From NCBI RefSeq assembly GCF_003261635.1, contig NZ_QFXK01000029.1, forward strand, positions 186,001-250,000: a DNA stretch of 64,000 nucleotides, in the 5' to 3' direction. Shown here in pieces: positions 34,106 to 42,369 of the stretch. Made by a program: the position numbers and the translations under genes. The notes under the pieces are model-generated. The model saw only the letters and a program-made list of their open reading frames with translations, was not told the DNA's origin and did no database searches. Positions within the stretch are counted from its first letter, which is position 1. Every line of letters starts with the position of its first letter. Source of the DNA: Kribbella monticola. Its GTDB lineage: Bacteria; Actinomycetota; Actinomycetes; Propionibacteriales; Kribbellaceae.

Positions 34106-35545
34106 TTATGCGTCGAGCCGGTAGAGGGCCGCGGCCCCGGGTGCCAGGGTGGCGACGATCTTCGTCCGGTCCGCCTGCGCGACGTACGCGCGACTCGCCG
34201 GGTCGAAGACCGAGACCTTGGTGACCGTTGCCTGGTTCAACGTCACGGTCGTGGTCGCGCTGGTGTTGTACTGACGGTTCGCGATCAACAGCCAGCGGGT
34301 CTTGGCAGCATCGGTTGGACGGAAGCGACCCAGCACGGCCGCGCTGCCCGACGTACCGCTCAGGTAGCTGTCCGGCGTGAACCCGGTCGCGCCGGCCGGT
34401 GGTGTCTCATTGGCGTGCACTGCCAGCTCGGAGACCAGCGGTTTGAGCTCGACGCCGACCTGGCTCAGCCAAGTGGTGTTGATGTTCTTGGCTGCCGAGT
34501 AGAGCGGGGTGAGCGTTCCGTCGGCCGTGGTCAGCGCGCGCCCGAATCCTTCGCCGCGCGCTGGATCGGGCTGCCAGTAGGTGAAGTACTGAATCCCCTT
34601 GCAGCCATAGGCAAGACTCGTGTTGATCTGCCAGAGCAACTCGGCGGCCGTCGGGAACCGGTGGCCGTTGTATTCGACGCTCTGCACGAACGTCCAGGTC
34701 GGGATGTTCGCCCGCAGCCCTTCGGAGCGGATGATCGCCCAGTTCGCGAAGTACTGCGTGTCCTCGCCCGAGGTCAGCAGGGGATACCGGTCGAACGACA
34801 GCATCGGCGGATGCACCGTGTCGACGAACTGCCGCACGAAACTCTGGTACCCGCTCCCACTGCCCGGCACGAGATTCGAGTACGGCGTGTAGTCCGGCGC
34901 CACCTCGCGCGCCACGGCGAAGGCCTTCGCCAGCGAGGGAAACCGGCCGGCCGGCGGCTCGTCGCCGAGGCTGAACCCGGCGAACGAACCGAACCCGCGG
35001 TACCGGTTCAGCGCATCGGTCGCCAACTTGCGCGCGTCCGCAGTCGTGATCGACATCGGCACCGACCGGTCGTCGCTGATCGTGAAGCGAGCAGCGAGGT
35101 TCTGTACGTCGGGGTCGCTGGCCACCAGCACCTTCAGGCCGACCTGGTCGGCGATCGCCAGCGACTGGCTCAGGATCGCCGAGTCGTCGACGTAGTTGCC
35201 GGTGATCAGGAAGGTGAACCCGGCCTCGCGGATCTGGGCGTACCGCTCGACCGTGGTCGCATAGGGATGCGGCGGCCAGTACAGTCCGATCGGGAACTCG
35301 GCACCGCCGACCAGCGGCAGGTCGGCGCAGGACGCGCTCGCTGCCGCGCCGGTCCGCGCCGAGGCCGGTGCGCCGGCCTCCGCCGACGCCGATGCGGTGG
35401 TCTTGTCGGATCCGTCGGTCAGCCGGCGGGCGAACGGGACGGGCGCTGCCGCGAGGGCTCCGATGACGGCGCCCCGCAGTACCGCCCGCCGGCCCACCCC
35501 CTGGGCGGCTCGCACACCGTGGAACGGCGATCGATCAGGAATCAT
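34106..35545 (-). CDS. Tat-exported TIM-barrel protein, glycosidase-like
   Basis: The 479-residue protein has a twin-arginine-type signal, GVGRRAVLRGAVIGALAAAP, near residue 20. The mature part begins PIGLYWPPHPYATTVERYAQIREAGFTF, the first strand of a (beta/alpha)8 barrel in which a cleft opens on an actor moving through a landscape of strands; FSLGDEPP carries a D-E pair where clan GH-A enzymes place the acid/base. YGCKGIQYFTYW is a late barrel strand. A small C-terminal beta domain ends at the stop. Substrate is unknown. GAGGGAG lies four bases before ATG 35545; ATG 35548 is directly adjacent. It precedes the FG-GAP gene. Confidence 0.75.
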   Translation of the reverse strand: MIPDRSPFHGVRAAQGVGRRAVLRGAVIGALAAAPVPFARRLTDGSDKTTASASAEAGAPASARTGAAASASCADLPLVGGAEFPIGLYWPPHPYATTVERYAQIREAGFTFLITGNYVDDSAILSQSLAIADQVGLKVLVASDPDVQNLAARFTISDDRSVPMSITTADARKLATDALNRYRGFGSFAGFSLGDEPPAGRFPSLAKAFAVAREVAPDYTPYSNLVPGSGSGYQSFVRQFVDTVHPPMLSFDRYPLLTSGEDTQYFANWAIIRSEGLRANIPTWTFVQSVEYNGHRFPTAAELLWQINTSLAYGCKGIQYFTYWQPDPARGEGFGRALTTADGTLTPLYSAAKNINTTWLSQVGVELKPLVSELAVHANETPPAGATGFTPDSYLSGTSGSAAVLGRFRPTDAAKTRWLLIANRQYNTSATTTVTLNQATVTKVSVFDPASRAYVAQADRTKIVATLAPGAAALYRLDA

Positions 35546-35676
35546 CATGCTCCCTCTCTGTCTGGTCACGACGGTCACCAGAACAGCCGACCCGATGACA
35601 CAGGGCAATGCCTTTCGGCCAGAACGAGTGAACGGTCCCCGGCCAGTTCCGGACACCTGATGAACACGGCAGCCGT

Positions 35677-35682
35677 TAGGCT
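35677..35682 (+). promoter_or_regulatory. -10 element TAGGCT of a leaderless promoter
   Basis: TAGGCT is seven bases before ATG 35690. Confidence 0.6.
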
Positions 35683-35689
35683 GCCCGGC

Positions 35690-36130
35690 ATGACCGTCCT
35701 GCTGGTGATCGTGCATGCCGGGCTGGCCGCGGCCTGGGTCGGTGGGATGGCGTACTCGCTGTTCGTCGTCCAGCCGAAGCTGAAGAGGTTCTTCGGCCCC
35801 GACGAGGAGGGCCGCGAGGCGCTCACCGCAGTGATTGCCTCAGGCAACCGTTACAAGGTGCTCGGACTGATCGCCGCGATCGCGCTGACCGGTATCGCCC
35901 TGCTCCTGCTGGACCACGACAACTGGTGGATCCACCTGGTGAAGGCCCTCCTGCTGCTGACCGCGACCGCCATCTTCTGGTACGTCTCCTGGCGGCACTG
36001 GCCCCGCCGCGTCTTCGCCACCGCCGCCGAGCGCCCCGCCCTCCAACGCCAGCTCTACCTCCTCGCCGGCACCATGCTCACCCTCACCGCCACCGCCTTC
36101 GCCCTGGGCATCGTCGCGACGCACCTCTGA
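35690..36130 (+). CDS. Four-helix membrane protein, CopD-like
   Basis: The 146-residue protein has four hydrophobic helices: VLLVIVHAGLAAAWVGGMAYSLF, YKVLGLIAAIALTGIALLLL, HLVKALLLLTATAIFWYV and YLLAGTMLTLTATAFALGIV. The first has a histidine, as in CopD/YebZ-type proteins linked to copper uptake, and the overall plan is similar, but no further copper ligands are evident. The leaderless promoter fixes the start at ATG 35690. It stands alone between divergent and unrelated neighbours. Confidence 0.75.
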   Translation: MTVLLVIVHAGLAAAWVGGMAYSLFVVQPKLKRFFGPDEEGREALTAVIASGNRYKVLGLIAAIALTGIALLLLDHDNWWIHLVKALLLLTATAIFWYVSWRHWPRRVFATAAERPALQRQLYLLAGTMLTLTATAFALGIVATHL

Positions 36131-36175
36131 GGATTGGTCTACTCGGGTTCCTCGCGGTTCGCGGTTCGAGCTGGC

Positions 36176-36181
36176 TAGGGT
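36176..36181 (+). promoter_or_regulatory. -10 element TAGGGT of a leaderless promoter
   Basis: TAGGGT is six bases before ATG 36188. Confidence 0.6.
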
Positions 36182-36187
36182 CCGGGG

Positions 36188-36856
36188 ATGGGTGGTGCGG
36201 AGCGGTTTCTGAGTGGGGCGCTGGAGTTGGCGGCGAAGGCGGCTTCGACGCAGCTGGACGCCGTACGAGAAGCAGCTGAGCTGGTGGCTGATGCGGTGGG
36301 AGCAGGCAAGCAGTTCTGGGTATTCGGGACCGGGCACAGTCATCTGCTCGCGGAGGAGCTGTACGGGCGTGCCGGTGGGCTGGCCGACGTACGGGCTGTG
36401 CTCGAGCCGGGCGTGATGCTGCACGAAGGGCTGCTGAAGAGTTCGCTGCTGGAGCGGCTCGGCGGCCTGGCGGACGTGTTGCTGGAGGTCCACGACGTTC
36501 GACCCGGCGACGTCGTGCTGATCGCGTCGAACTCGGGGCGCAACGCAGTACCGGTCGAGTTCGCGCTCGGTGCGCAGAAGGCCGGTGCGAAGGTGATCGC
36601 GTTGACGTCGCTGGCGCACAGTACGGCGGTCAGTTCACGCGCGCCCGGTGGTCAGCGGTTGTTCGAGGTCGCGGACGTGGTGATCGACAACTGCGGTGTG
36701 CCGGGCGATGCGTTGATCGACGTGGGCGGCACCCGGACCGGCTCGACCTCGACGTTCGTGGGCGCACTGCTGGTTCAGGCGCTGGTCGTCGAGGTGGTCA
36801 CCGTCCTGACCGATCGCGGTCAGGCGCCGAACGTGCTCCGCAGCCTGAACGCCTGA
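36188..36856 (+). CDS. SIS-domain phosphosugar-binding protein (UPF0309 type)
   Basis: The 222-residue protein has a single SIS fold: FWVFGTGHSHLLAEEL for the first phosphate loop, and VVLIASNSGRNAVPVEFAL for the second, in which S/T residues bind the phosphate. Members of this group probably handle N-acetylhexosamine phosphates. A GntR/UTRA regulator gene lies directly downstream and convergent, as is common for amino-sugar metabolism. An 18-bp tandem duplication spans its stop codon. Confidence 0.88.
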   Translation: MGGAERFLSGALELAAKAASTQLDAVREAAELVADAVGAGKQFWVFGTGHSHLLAEELYGRAGGLADVRAVLEPGVMLHEGLLKSSLLERLGGLADVLLEVHDVRPGDVVLIASNSGRNAVPVEFALGAQKAGAKVIALTSLAHSTAVSSRAPGGQRLFEVADVVIDNCGVPGDALIDVGGTRTGSTSTFVGALLVQALVVEVVTVLTDRGQAPNVLRSLNA

Positions 36857-36876
36857 TGCAGCCTGAACGCCTGATA
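36841..36876 (+). repeat. 18-bp tandem duplication across a stop codon
   Basis: CAGCCTGAACGCCTGAT occurs at 36841-36857 and again at 36859-36875. The first copy encodes the last residues and stop of the SIS gene; the second is non-coding. Confidence 0.85.
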
Positions 36877-36889
36877 CTTGATCACGCGC

Positions 36890-37648
36890 TCAGGTGGCGC
36901 GATAGGCGACGGTGATGTCGTAGCGGTCCGACCGGTAGATCGACCGGCCGAACTCGATCACCTCGCCGGACGCGGTCCGGGGCGCCGACGTGATCAGCAG
37001 GCACGGAACCGTGGGCTCGATGCCGAGCAGTTCCGAGTCGGCCTCGCCCGGCGGGGCGGCCACGATCGACGCGGACACCATGCCGAGGGTGACTCCCCAG
37101 CGGCTCGACAGCGAGTCGTAGAGCGAGAGCTCGCTCAGGTCCAACTCCTCCAGCCCCGGGTACCGCCGCAAGGAGAGCGCTGTCCGCTCGACGGCCATCG
37201 GCTCACCGTCGGCGGTCCGCAGCCGGACGAGGTGCAGGACCGGCGTACCGACCGGCTCCTCGAGTTCGCGGGCCAGGTCCTCGTCGGCGGTGCCGACGCG
37301 GTGCTCCAGCACCTTGGCGCCGGGCGTGATGCCGCGGGCCCGCATGTCCTGGCTGAACGACGACGTGAGCATCCGGGCCGGCCGCGGCTCCGCGACGAAG
37401 GTGCCGCCGCCGGGACGACGGGCGGCAAGGCCCTCGGCCACCACCCGGTCCACTTCCTGCCGCACGGTCATCCGGGCGACGCCGAAACGCTCGGCCAGCA
37501 CCCGCTCCGACGGCAGCACGGTACCGGCGGCCAGGCTGCGGGTGAGGGTCTGCAGGATCTCGCGGATCTGGTCACCCTTCGGCCGGTCCGCGCGGAGCTC
37601 CGTGGGGAGTTCGGCGAGGTCACCGGGGTTGTTCCTTGGGCGGGCCAT
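36890..37648 (-). CDS. GntR-family regulator with UTRA domain
   Basis: The 252-residue protein has a GntR winged helix (LPSERVLAERFGVARMTVRQEVDRVVAEGLA, near residues 45-75) and a UTRA effector domain (VLHLVRLRTADGEPMAVERT, then PCLLITSAPRTASGEVIEFGRSIYRSDRY). UTRA domains bind sugars or sugar phosphates such as glucosamine 6-phosphate, matching the adjacent SIS gene. A GATACT six bases upstream may be a leaderless -10 element. The hairpin-like dyad at 37673-37693, just behind its promoter, may be an operator. Confidence 0.9.
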   Translation of the reverse strand: MARPRNNPGDLAELPTELRADRPKGDQIREILQTLTRSLAAGTVLPSERVLAERFGVARMTVRQEVDRVVAEGLAARRPGGGTFVAEPRPARMLTSSFSQDMRARGITPGAKVLEHRVGTADEDLARELEEPVGTPVLHLVRLRTADGEPMAVERTALSLRRYPGLEELDLSELSLYDSLSSRWGVTLGMVSASIVAAPPGEADSELLGIEPTVPCLLITSAPRTASGEVIEFGRSIYRSDRYDITVAYRAT

Positions 37649-37672
37649 GAGGTCAGTATCCCTGGGAATCTG

Positions 37673-37693
37673 CCCGGCAAACCGGTTGCCGGG
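37673..37693. promoter_or_regulatory. Dyad CCCGGCAA-N5-TTGCCGGG
   Basis: Perfect 8-bp arms with a 5-base centre lie 25 bases upstream of the GntR start. It could be a GntR operator or a small hairpin. Apart from this and the nhaA promoter, the 333-base gap 37649-37981 shows nothing recognisable. Confidence 0.4.
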
Positions 37694-37873
37694 GATCGCG
37701 TGCGGCTGGGTGATCGAGAGTGTTCAAGAACCTGTTCCGTTCAGCTCGACACTACTGTCCAGCTCCCCAGCACGGCCAGTGACCATTCTCGCCCCCGGCG
37801 CCCGTTCTGACGACAGGACCCGCGGAAAATCTGCTCCCCGGACAGAATCTCACCAGCCGTGCCTGAGCAGCCG

Positions 37874-37903
37874 CTGACGGTCAGCAGCCCGACCGGGTAG
37901 AGT
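37874..37903 (+). promoter_or_regulatory. Promoter of nhaA: CTGACG, 18 bases, TAGAGT
   Basis: CTGACG at 37874-37879 and TAGAGT at 37898-37903 have an 18-base spacer. The transcript would have a leader of about 70 bases before ATG 37982. Confidence 0.5.
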
Positions 37904-37981
37904 CTGGGCAGAGCTTCGGCTCGGTGTGCCGGGAAGTCTGGTCGGCGATGTTTCCGACGACCCCGACCGAAGGGTGCCGTG

Positions 37982-39199
37982 ATGAGCCCCGTGAACCGTC
38001 TGCTCCAGCGGCGCCGTGCGTTCCCGCGGGTCCTCGCGAGCGAGCGGGCGTTCCTGGCCGAGACGCTGCGCGCCGAGACAACTGGCGGCCTGCTTCTGCT
38101 CGGCGCGGCCGTGATCGCGCTGATCTGGGCGAACTCGCCCTGGCAGGAGACCTATCACCACCTGCGCGAAGCCCAGCTCGGCCCGTTGAGCGTCGAGGCC
38201 TGGGCCGCCGACGGCGCGCTCGCCTTGTTCTTCTACCTGGCCGGCGTCGAGCTCAAGCGCGAGCTCGTCGTCGGTACGCTCTCCCGTCTCAGCGAGGCCG
38301 TCGTCCCGGTGGTCGCGGCCGTTGCCGGAATGGTGCTGCCGGCAACCATCTACCTGATCGTCAACCTGACCTCCGCGGCCGGCCGGCCGTCGGGCTGGGC
38401 GGTGCCGACGGCAACGGACATCGCCTTCGCGCTGGCCGTGCTCGCGATCGTGGGCTCCTCGCTGCCGAGCGCGTTGCGGGCCTTCCTGCTGACGCTGGCC
38501 GTGGTCGACGACTTCGGCGCGATCCTGATCATCGCGATCTTCTTCTCGCACGGTTTCCACCTCCTGGCGCTGCTCGCGGCGGTCGCCCTGATCGCGGTTT
38601 TCGCCCTGCTGCAGCGGTTCAGGTTCCGTACGCCGTTCCTGTACGTGCCGGTCGCCTTGGCGGCCTGGTGGTTCATGCACGAGTCCGGGGTGCACGCCAC
38701 GATCGCCGGAGTGGCGCTGGGTCTGGCCACCCGCGTGCTGCGCGACCCGGACGAGAAGAAGTCGCCGGCGGAGCGGGTGGAGCACCGGCTGCGCCCGTGG
38801 TCCGCCGGCCTCGCGGTACCGGTGTTCGCGCTCTTCGCGGCCGGGGTCACCTTGAGCGGCAGCGCGGTACGGGCGATGCTCACCGATCCGGTCGCGACCG
38901 GCGTCGTCGCCGGATTGGTGGCCGGCAAAGCGCTCGGCGTGTTCGGCGGCTCCTGGCTGACGGCCAGGTTCACCCGGGCGGAGCTGAACTCCGACCTCGC
39001 CTGGCGCGACGTGGCCGCTGTGTCCGTCCTGGCCGGGATCGGGTTCACCGTCGCGCTGCTGATCGCGCAGCTCGCCTTCGGCGACGACGTCGCCCAGATC
39101 GAGCGTGCGAAAGCGGCCGTCCTGATCGCTTCGCTGCTCGCAGCATTGCTCGCCGCGTTGCTGTTGTTCCGGCGCAACCGCGCGTACGCCGAGGATTGA
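37982..39199 (+). CDS. nhaA: Na+/H+ antiporter NhaA
   Basis: The 405-residue protein has about 12 helices and NhaA landmarks: RAETTGGLLLLGAAVIALIWANSPW at the start (named by its ends), FFYLAGVELKRE, PTATDIAFAL with D146, and VVDDFGAI with D176-D177, the paired aspartates that bind sodium and protons. It expels sodium in exchange for protons and balances cytoplasmic pH. ATG 37982 is preceded by GAAGGG. It heads a run that continues with the small membrane protein and the hydrolase. Confidence 0.95.
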   Translation: MSPVNRLLQRRRAFPRVLASERAFLAETLRAETTGGLLLLGAAVIALIWANSPWQETYHHLREAQLGPLSVEAWAADGALALFFYLAGVELKRELVVGTLSRLSEAVVPVVAAVAGMVLPATIYLIVNLTSAAGRPSGWAVPTATDIAFALAVLAIVGSSLPSALRAFLLTLAVVDDFGAILIIAIFFSHGFHLLALLAAVALIAVFALLQRFRFRTPFLYVPVALAAWWFMHESGVHATIAGVALGLATRVLRDPDEKKSPAERVEHRLRPWSAGLAVPVFALFAAGVTLSGSAVRAMLTDPVATGVVAGLVAGKALGVFGGSWLTARFTRAELNSDLAWRDVAAVSVLAGIGFTVALLIAQLAFGDDVAQIERAKAAVLIASLLAALLAALLLFRRNRAYAED

Positions 39200-39249
39200 G
39201 CCGGGGGTACCCGCTAGGGTCGGGACACGGACCCTTGGGAAGGAGTGCC

Positions 39250-39654
39250 ATGTCGATGGGGCAGAACGAGGATGAGCCCACGATCGGGCAGCTCGTCGCC
39301 GATGCCAGCCGGGATCTGTCCAGCCTGGTCCGCAGCGAGCTGGAGCTGGCCAAGACCGAGCTGAAGAAGACCGCGATCGCCGCCGGAACGGGCGCGGGCC
39401 TGTTCGGCGCCGCCGGCTTCCTGGCCCTGCTCGCGATCATCCTGCTGTCCATCGCCGCGGCGTACGGCGTGAGCGCGCTCGGGCTGCACCCGGCGCTGGC
39501 GTTCCTGATCGTTGCCGTCGTCTACCTGTTGATCGGGGCCGCGCTGGTGCTGGTCGGCAAGCGGCTGATCGGCAAGGCGAAGGGCCCCGAGCGCGCGATC
39601 GAGACCTCGAAGGAGTCGGTCGAGGCGCTCAAGTCGATCGGCAAGGGCGACTGA
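39250..39654 (+). CDS. Small membrane protein, actinobacterial holin-X (DUF1469-like)
   Basis: The 134-residue protein begins with an acidic amphipathic part (TIGQLVADASRDLSSLVRSELELAKTEL, starting near residue 10) and has two hydrophobic helices in the middle (FGAAGFLALLAIILLSIAAAY and PALAFLIVAVVYLLIGAALV), then a charged tail. This is the phage-holin-superfamily/DUF1469 plan of chromosomal actinobacterial proteins; it is not part of a phage here. GGAAGGAG precedes ATG 39250. The stop overlaps the presumed CTG start of the hydrolase. Confidence 0.85.
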   Translation: MSMGQNEDEPTIGQLVADASRDLSSLVRSELELAKTELKKTAIAAGTGAGLFGAAGFLALLAIILLSIAAAYGVSALGLHPALAFLIVAVVYLLIGAALVLVGKRLIGKAKGPERAIETSKESVEALKSIGKGD

Positions 39655-40562
39655 GCCCGGCCGGCGTCTCGGATCTGCTGGTCGACGGACCCTGGTCGCA
39701 TTCGCTGGTCGCAGCCAACGGGGCCAGGTTCCACGTCGCCGAATGCGGCGCCGCTGACGATCCCCTCGTCCTGTTCCTGCACGGCTTCCCCGAATTCTGG
39801 TGGGCGTGGCGCCACCAACTGCCCACCGTCGCCGCGGCCGGCTACCGCGCGGTCGCGATGGATCTGCGGGGTTACGGCGCCAGCGACAAGACTCCCCGTG
39901 GCTACGATCCGTTCACCGCCGCAGCCGACGTCTCGGGCGTCATCAGGTCGCTGGGCGCAACCGATGCGGTCGTTGTGGGCCATGGCTGGGGTGGCTTCAT
40001 CGGTTGGTCGACCGCCGTACTCGCTCCCCGCCAGGTGCGAGCGCTGGCCGCAGTGTCGGCCCCGCACCCACTCATGCTGATGCGCTCGGGGCAACCGCGG
40101 GCCGTCGCCAGGGCCGGCTGGTTCCAGCTCCCGATCCTGCCCGAGCGCCGCTTGCTCGCGCAGGGCGGCATCCATATCGAACAGCTGCTCAGAGATCTGT
40201 CCGCACCGGGCGGCGACTTCCCTGACGCTGAAGCATCCAGGCGCTATCGAGCGGCTCTTCAGGTCTGGCCTGCGCCGCACTGCGCCCTCGAGTACCACCG
40301 GTGGTTCGCCCGCTCCCGCCTGCGCTCCGACGGCCGCCGGTACTCAGCACAGATGCGTACGCCGATCGTCGTACCCGTGCTCCAGGTGCACGGGGCCCAG
40401 GACGGAGCCGTGGCCGCCACGAGCACCCAGACACCGGCTGCGCTGATCACCGGGCCGCTGCGCCACGAAGTACTGACCGGTGCCGGTCACTTCCCGCACG
40501 AGGAGGCCCCAGCTCTCTTCAACCGGCTGCTACTCGACTGGCTTGACGTCGCCAAGCGGTAA
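39651..40562 (+). CDS. Alpha/beta-fold hydrolase, epoxide hydrolase-like
   Basis: The 303-residue product has FLHGFPEFWWAWR as the oxyanion block, VAMDLRGYGASDKTPRGYDPFT, VVGHGWGGFIGW and C-terminal GAGHFPHEEAP with the catalytic histidine. The usual nucleophile block GHDWGG reads GHGWGG: the nucleophilic aspartate is replaced by glycine, so hydrolysis may be lost or altered. No ATG, GTG or TTG lies in frame before the oxyanion block; CTG 39651, overlapping the previous stop as CTGA, is the only plausible coupled start. ATG 39858 would remove the first strands. In M. tuberculosis ephE holds the same position. Confidence 0.75.
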   Translation: MSPAGVSDLLVDGPWSHSLVAANGARFHVAECGAADDPLVLFLHGFPEFWWAWRHQLPTVAAAGYRAVAMDLRGYGASDKTPRGYDPFTAAADVSGVIRSLGATDAVVVGHGWGGFIGWSTAVLAPRQVRALAAVSAPHPLMLMRSGQPRAVARAGWFQLPILPERRLLAQGGIHIEQLLRDLSAPGGDFPDAEASRRYRAALQVWPAPHCALEYHRWFARSRLRSDGRRYSAQMRTPIVVPVLQVHGAQDGAVAATSTQTPAALITGPLRHEVLTGAGHFPHEEAPALFNRLLLDWLDVAKR

Positions 40563-40585
40563 GCCTGCTGACGGCCGGACGCCGC

Positions 40586-40591
40586 TAGCTT
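40586..40591 (+). promoter_or_regulatory. -10 element TAGCTT of a leaderless promoter
   Basis: TAGCTT is six bases before GTG 40598. The GGAGG between them is too close to the GTG to act as a normal ribosome binding site. Confidence 0.5.
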
Positions 40592-40597
40592 GGAGGT

Positions 40598-41167
40598 GTG
40601 ACTCGCAAAGCGATTGCTGTCGGGATTCTGCTGCTCGGGCTCGCCGGGTGTTCGAACGACCCGAAGACCGACAGTGGCCATCCACCGGCCGTCGCGGACA
40701 CCGGGCAGTTCGCGGTACTGCCAGATGACGGCTTCCATTCGGACGGCAGCTTCGATCCGCGGATGACCTGCGACGGCTCGGGTGACTACTCGCCGCCCTT
40801 GGTCTTCCGGCACGTCCCGGCCGGTACCGCCGAGCTGCTGTTGTCGATGGTCGACGACGACAAGACCAGCCCACAAGGCGATCCGCTGATCCACTGGGTG
40901 CAGTGGAAGATCCCCGCCACTGCCACCGGACTGGCTGAGCACACCGAGCCGGCCGGAGCTCGCGAGGCTCTCAGTGACCTTGGCGAGGCGACGTACAACG
41001 GGCCTTGCCCGCCGGCCGGCCAGACGCACCACTACCGCTTCACGTTGCTCGCGCTGTCGAAGCCGATCGACCTGCCGAACGGTACGGCCGCTCGCAAGGT
41101 GCTGGAGGCTGCCGAGCCGCTCGTCATCTCCACCGCCGACTTTGTTGCCTCCTACAAGCGGGGTTGA
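40598..41167 (+). CDS. PEBP/YbhB-family lipoprotein
   Basis: The 189-residue protein has a lipoprotein signal (AIAVGILLLGLAGCSND, lipobox LAGC). The rest follows the bacterial phosphatidylethanolamine-binding pattern: DPRMTCDGSGDYSPPLVFRHVP, DDPL-type block DDDKTSPQGDPLIHWVQWKIP, and NGPCPPAGQTHHYRFTLLAL. These proteins have a small anion-binding pocket and no known enzyme activity. It is attached outside the membrane. It lies in an insertion between the hydrolase and marP. Confidence 0.9.
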   Translation: MTRKAIAVGILLLGLAGCSNDPKTDSGHPPAVADTGQFAVLPDDGFHSDGSFDPRMTCDGSGDYSPPLVFRHVPAGTAELLLSMVDDDKTSPQGDPLIHWVQWKIPATATGLAEHTEPAGAREALSDLGEATYNGPCPPAGQTHHYRFTLLALSKPIDLPNGTAARKVLEAAEPLVISTADFVASYKRG

Positions 41168-41189
41168 AAGTGCTGCACCGGTCGGCTCT

Positions 41190-41195
41190 TAGACT
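41190..41195 (+). promoter_or_regulatory. -10 element TAGACT of a leaderless promoter
   Basis: TAGACT is six bases before GTG 41202. Confidence 0.5.
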
Positions 41196-41201
41196 CGGCG
41201 G

Positions 41202-42341
41202 GTGACTGGTCGCAGAGTTCGGCTCGGCTGGGAGATGCGGATCGATCAACTGACTCTGGCGATCGATCTGGCGTTGCTCGGGCTGGGCCTGGTGCTGACC
41301 GGAGCACTCGTGCACTGGCACGGCTGGCCGGCGCACACGTTCGGCATTCTGTTGATCGTCATCGGCGCTGTCCTCTGTCTGGTCGACGGTGTCCGGCTGC
41401 TCGGCTGGCGAACGTTGATCTGGCCCCGATCGCTGCGGCTGGACGAGCAGGGGATCTCCGACGACACCAGGAAGGCTCGGGGCTTTCGCGTCGACTGGGC
41501 GGACCTCAAAGCCCTCGGCGTGATCGACGATCCCGCTCGGCCCGGCCTGCTGCTGGTGTTCTTCCCTCGGACACGAAGGTCTGACCTGACCCCGTACGCC
41601 GGGTTCGCGCCCGCCGATTGGCCACAACCCGTCGCGTCGCCGCTCCCCCGGCGAACCGGCGTCGCCGAGGCGATCGTCGCCGGCAAGCCCGCGAACTGGC
41701 AGCACCACGAACGCGGACTCGGCTGGGCAGCCTTGATCGCCGGGCCCGGTGAACGAACTGAGGCGATTCCGGCGCCTCCGCAGGCGACACCGCAGCAGCG
41801 GATCGAGGTGGGCACGCAGCTCGCCTGGCAGGCGCTGATCGGCGGAGCACTGGCCGGCCTGCTCGGCGTATTGGCTTATCTCGCCGCGTTCGACGTCCTG
41901 TCCGCGACCGGAGCGACCGCGACCTTTCTCTTGATCGGCACGCCGTTCCTGCTGATCGGGCTGGCGACCCTGCTGAGCATTCCGGTCGTCGTACGCCGCC
42001 GGTGGGTCGTGATCGACCAGGAGGGCCTCGGCTGGGCCGATCCGGGCGGGACGTCGTTCGCGATCGGGTGGCACGAACTGGCAAGCGCCTCCCTCGAGAT
42101 CGTCAGCGTCCCGTCGGCGTCGCTCAGCCGGCATTCCGTGCAACTCCAGCTGACGCCGTTGGACGACACCGGATTCGCCGGTCGCCATCCTCAGCTGTCC
42201 GGCAAGGACGGCCACTACGTGCTGCAACTGGGCGATGTCGTCGGACCGGCCAAAGCGATCGCCGCCGCCTGCCAGAAGTCAGCACCCGCAGGTGTCTGGC
42301 AAGGCGTCTCCGAACGCAGGGGGACGCTCGGCCTCATCTGA
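41202..42341 (+). CDS. Unrecognised membrane protein with two similar halves
   Basis: The 379-residue protein is not of a family I recognise. Each half has two hydrophobic helices (LALLGLGLVLTGALV and FGILLIVIGAVLCLV; LIGGALAGLLGVLAYLAAF and FLLIGTPFLLIGLATLL) followed by a soluble beta-rich piece: IWPRSLRLDEQGISDDTRKARGFRVDWADLKALGV and WVVIDQEGLGWADPGGTSFAIGWHELASASL. Both pieces resemble PH-like domains of bacterial membrane proteins. It starts at GTG 41202 (leaderless) or ATG 41235. It is convergent with marP. Confidence 0.75.
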   Translation: MTGRRVRLGWEMRIDQLTLAIDLALLGLGLVLTGALVHWHGWPAHTFGILLIVIGAVLCLVDGVRLLGWRTLIWPRSLRLDEQGISDDTRKARGFRVDWADLKALGVIDDPARPGLLLVFFPRTRRSDLTPYAGFAPADWPQPVASPLPRRTGVAEAIVAGKPANWQHHERGLGWAALIAGPGERTEAIPAPPQATPQQRIEVGTQLAWQALIGGALAGLLGVLAYLAAFDVLSATGATATFLLIGTPFLLIGLATLLSIPVVVRRRWVVIDQEGLGWADPGGTSFAIGWHELASASLEIVSVPSASLSRHSVQLQLTPLDDTGFAGRHPQLSGKDGHYVLQLGDVVGPAKAIAAACQKSAPAGVWQGVSERRGTLGLI

Positions 42342-42357
42342 TCACGCGCAACTGCGA

Positions 42358-42369
42358 GATCAGCTGATC
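42358..42369. terminator. Palindrome between convergent genes
   Basis: GATCAGCTGATC is perfect and sits across the end of marP, with a further CTGATCA upstream at 42338-42344. A weak terminator is possible. Confidence 0.3.

Noticed and set aside
33908-35689. N-terminal extension of the CopD-like membrane protein gene
   Set aside because: The extension runs antisense to the Tat-exported protein; the leaderless promoter and the first membrane helix place the start at 35690.
36150-36187. tRNA-like T-arm (GGTTCGAG) before the SIS gene
   Set aside because: No acceptor, D or anticodon arm can be paired around it; the bases belong to a promoter region.
39250-39654. Prophage holin
   Set aside because: No phage genes are nearby. 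The two-helix protein fits the chromosomal actinobacterial holin-X/DUF1469 group in a conserved position.
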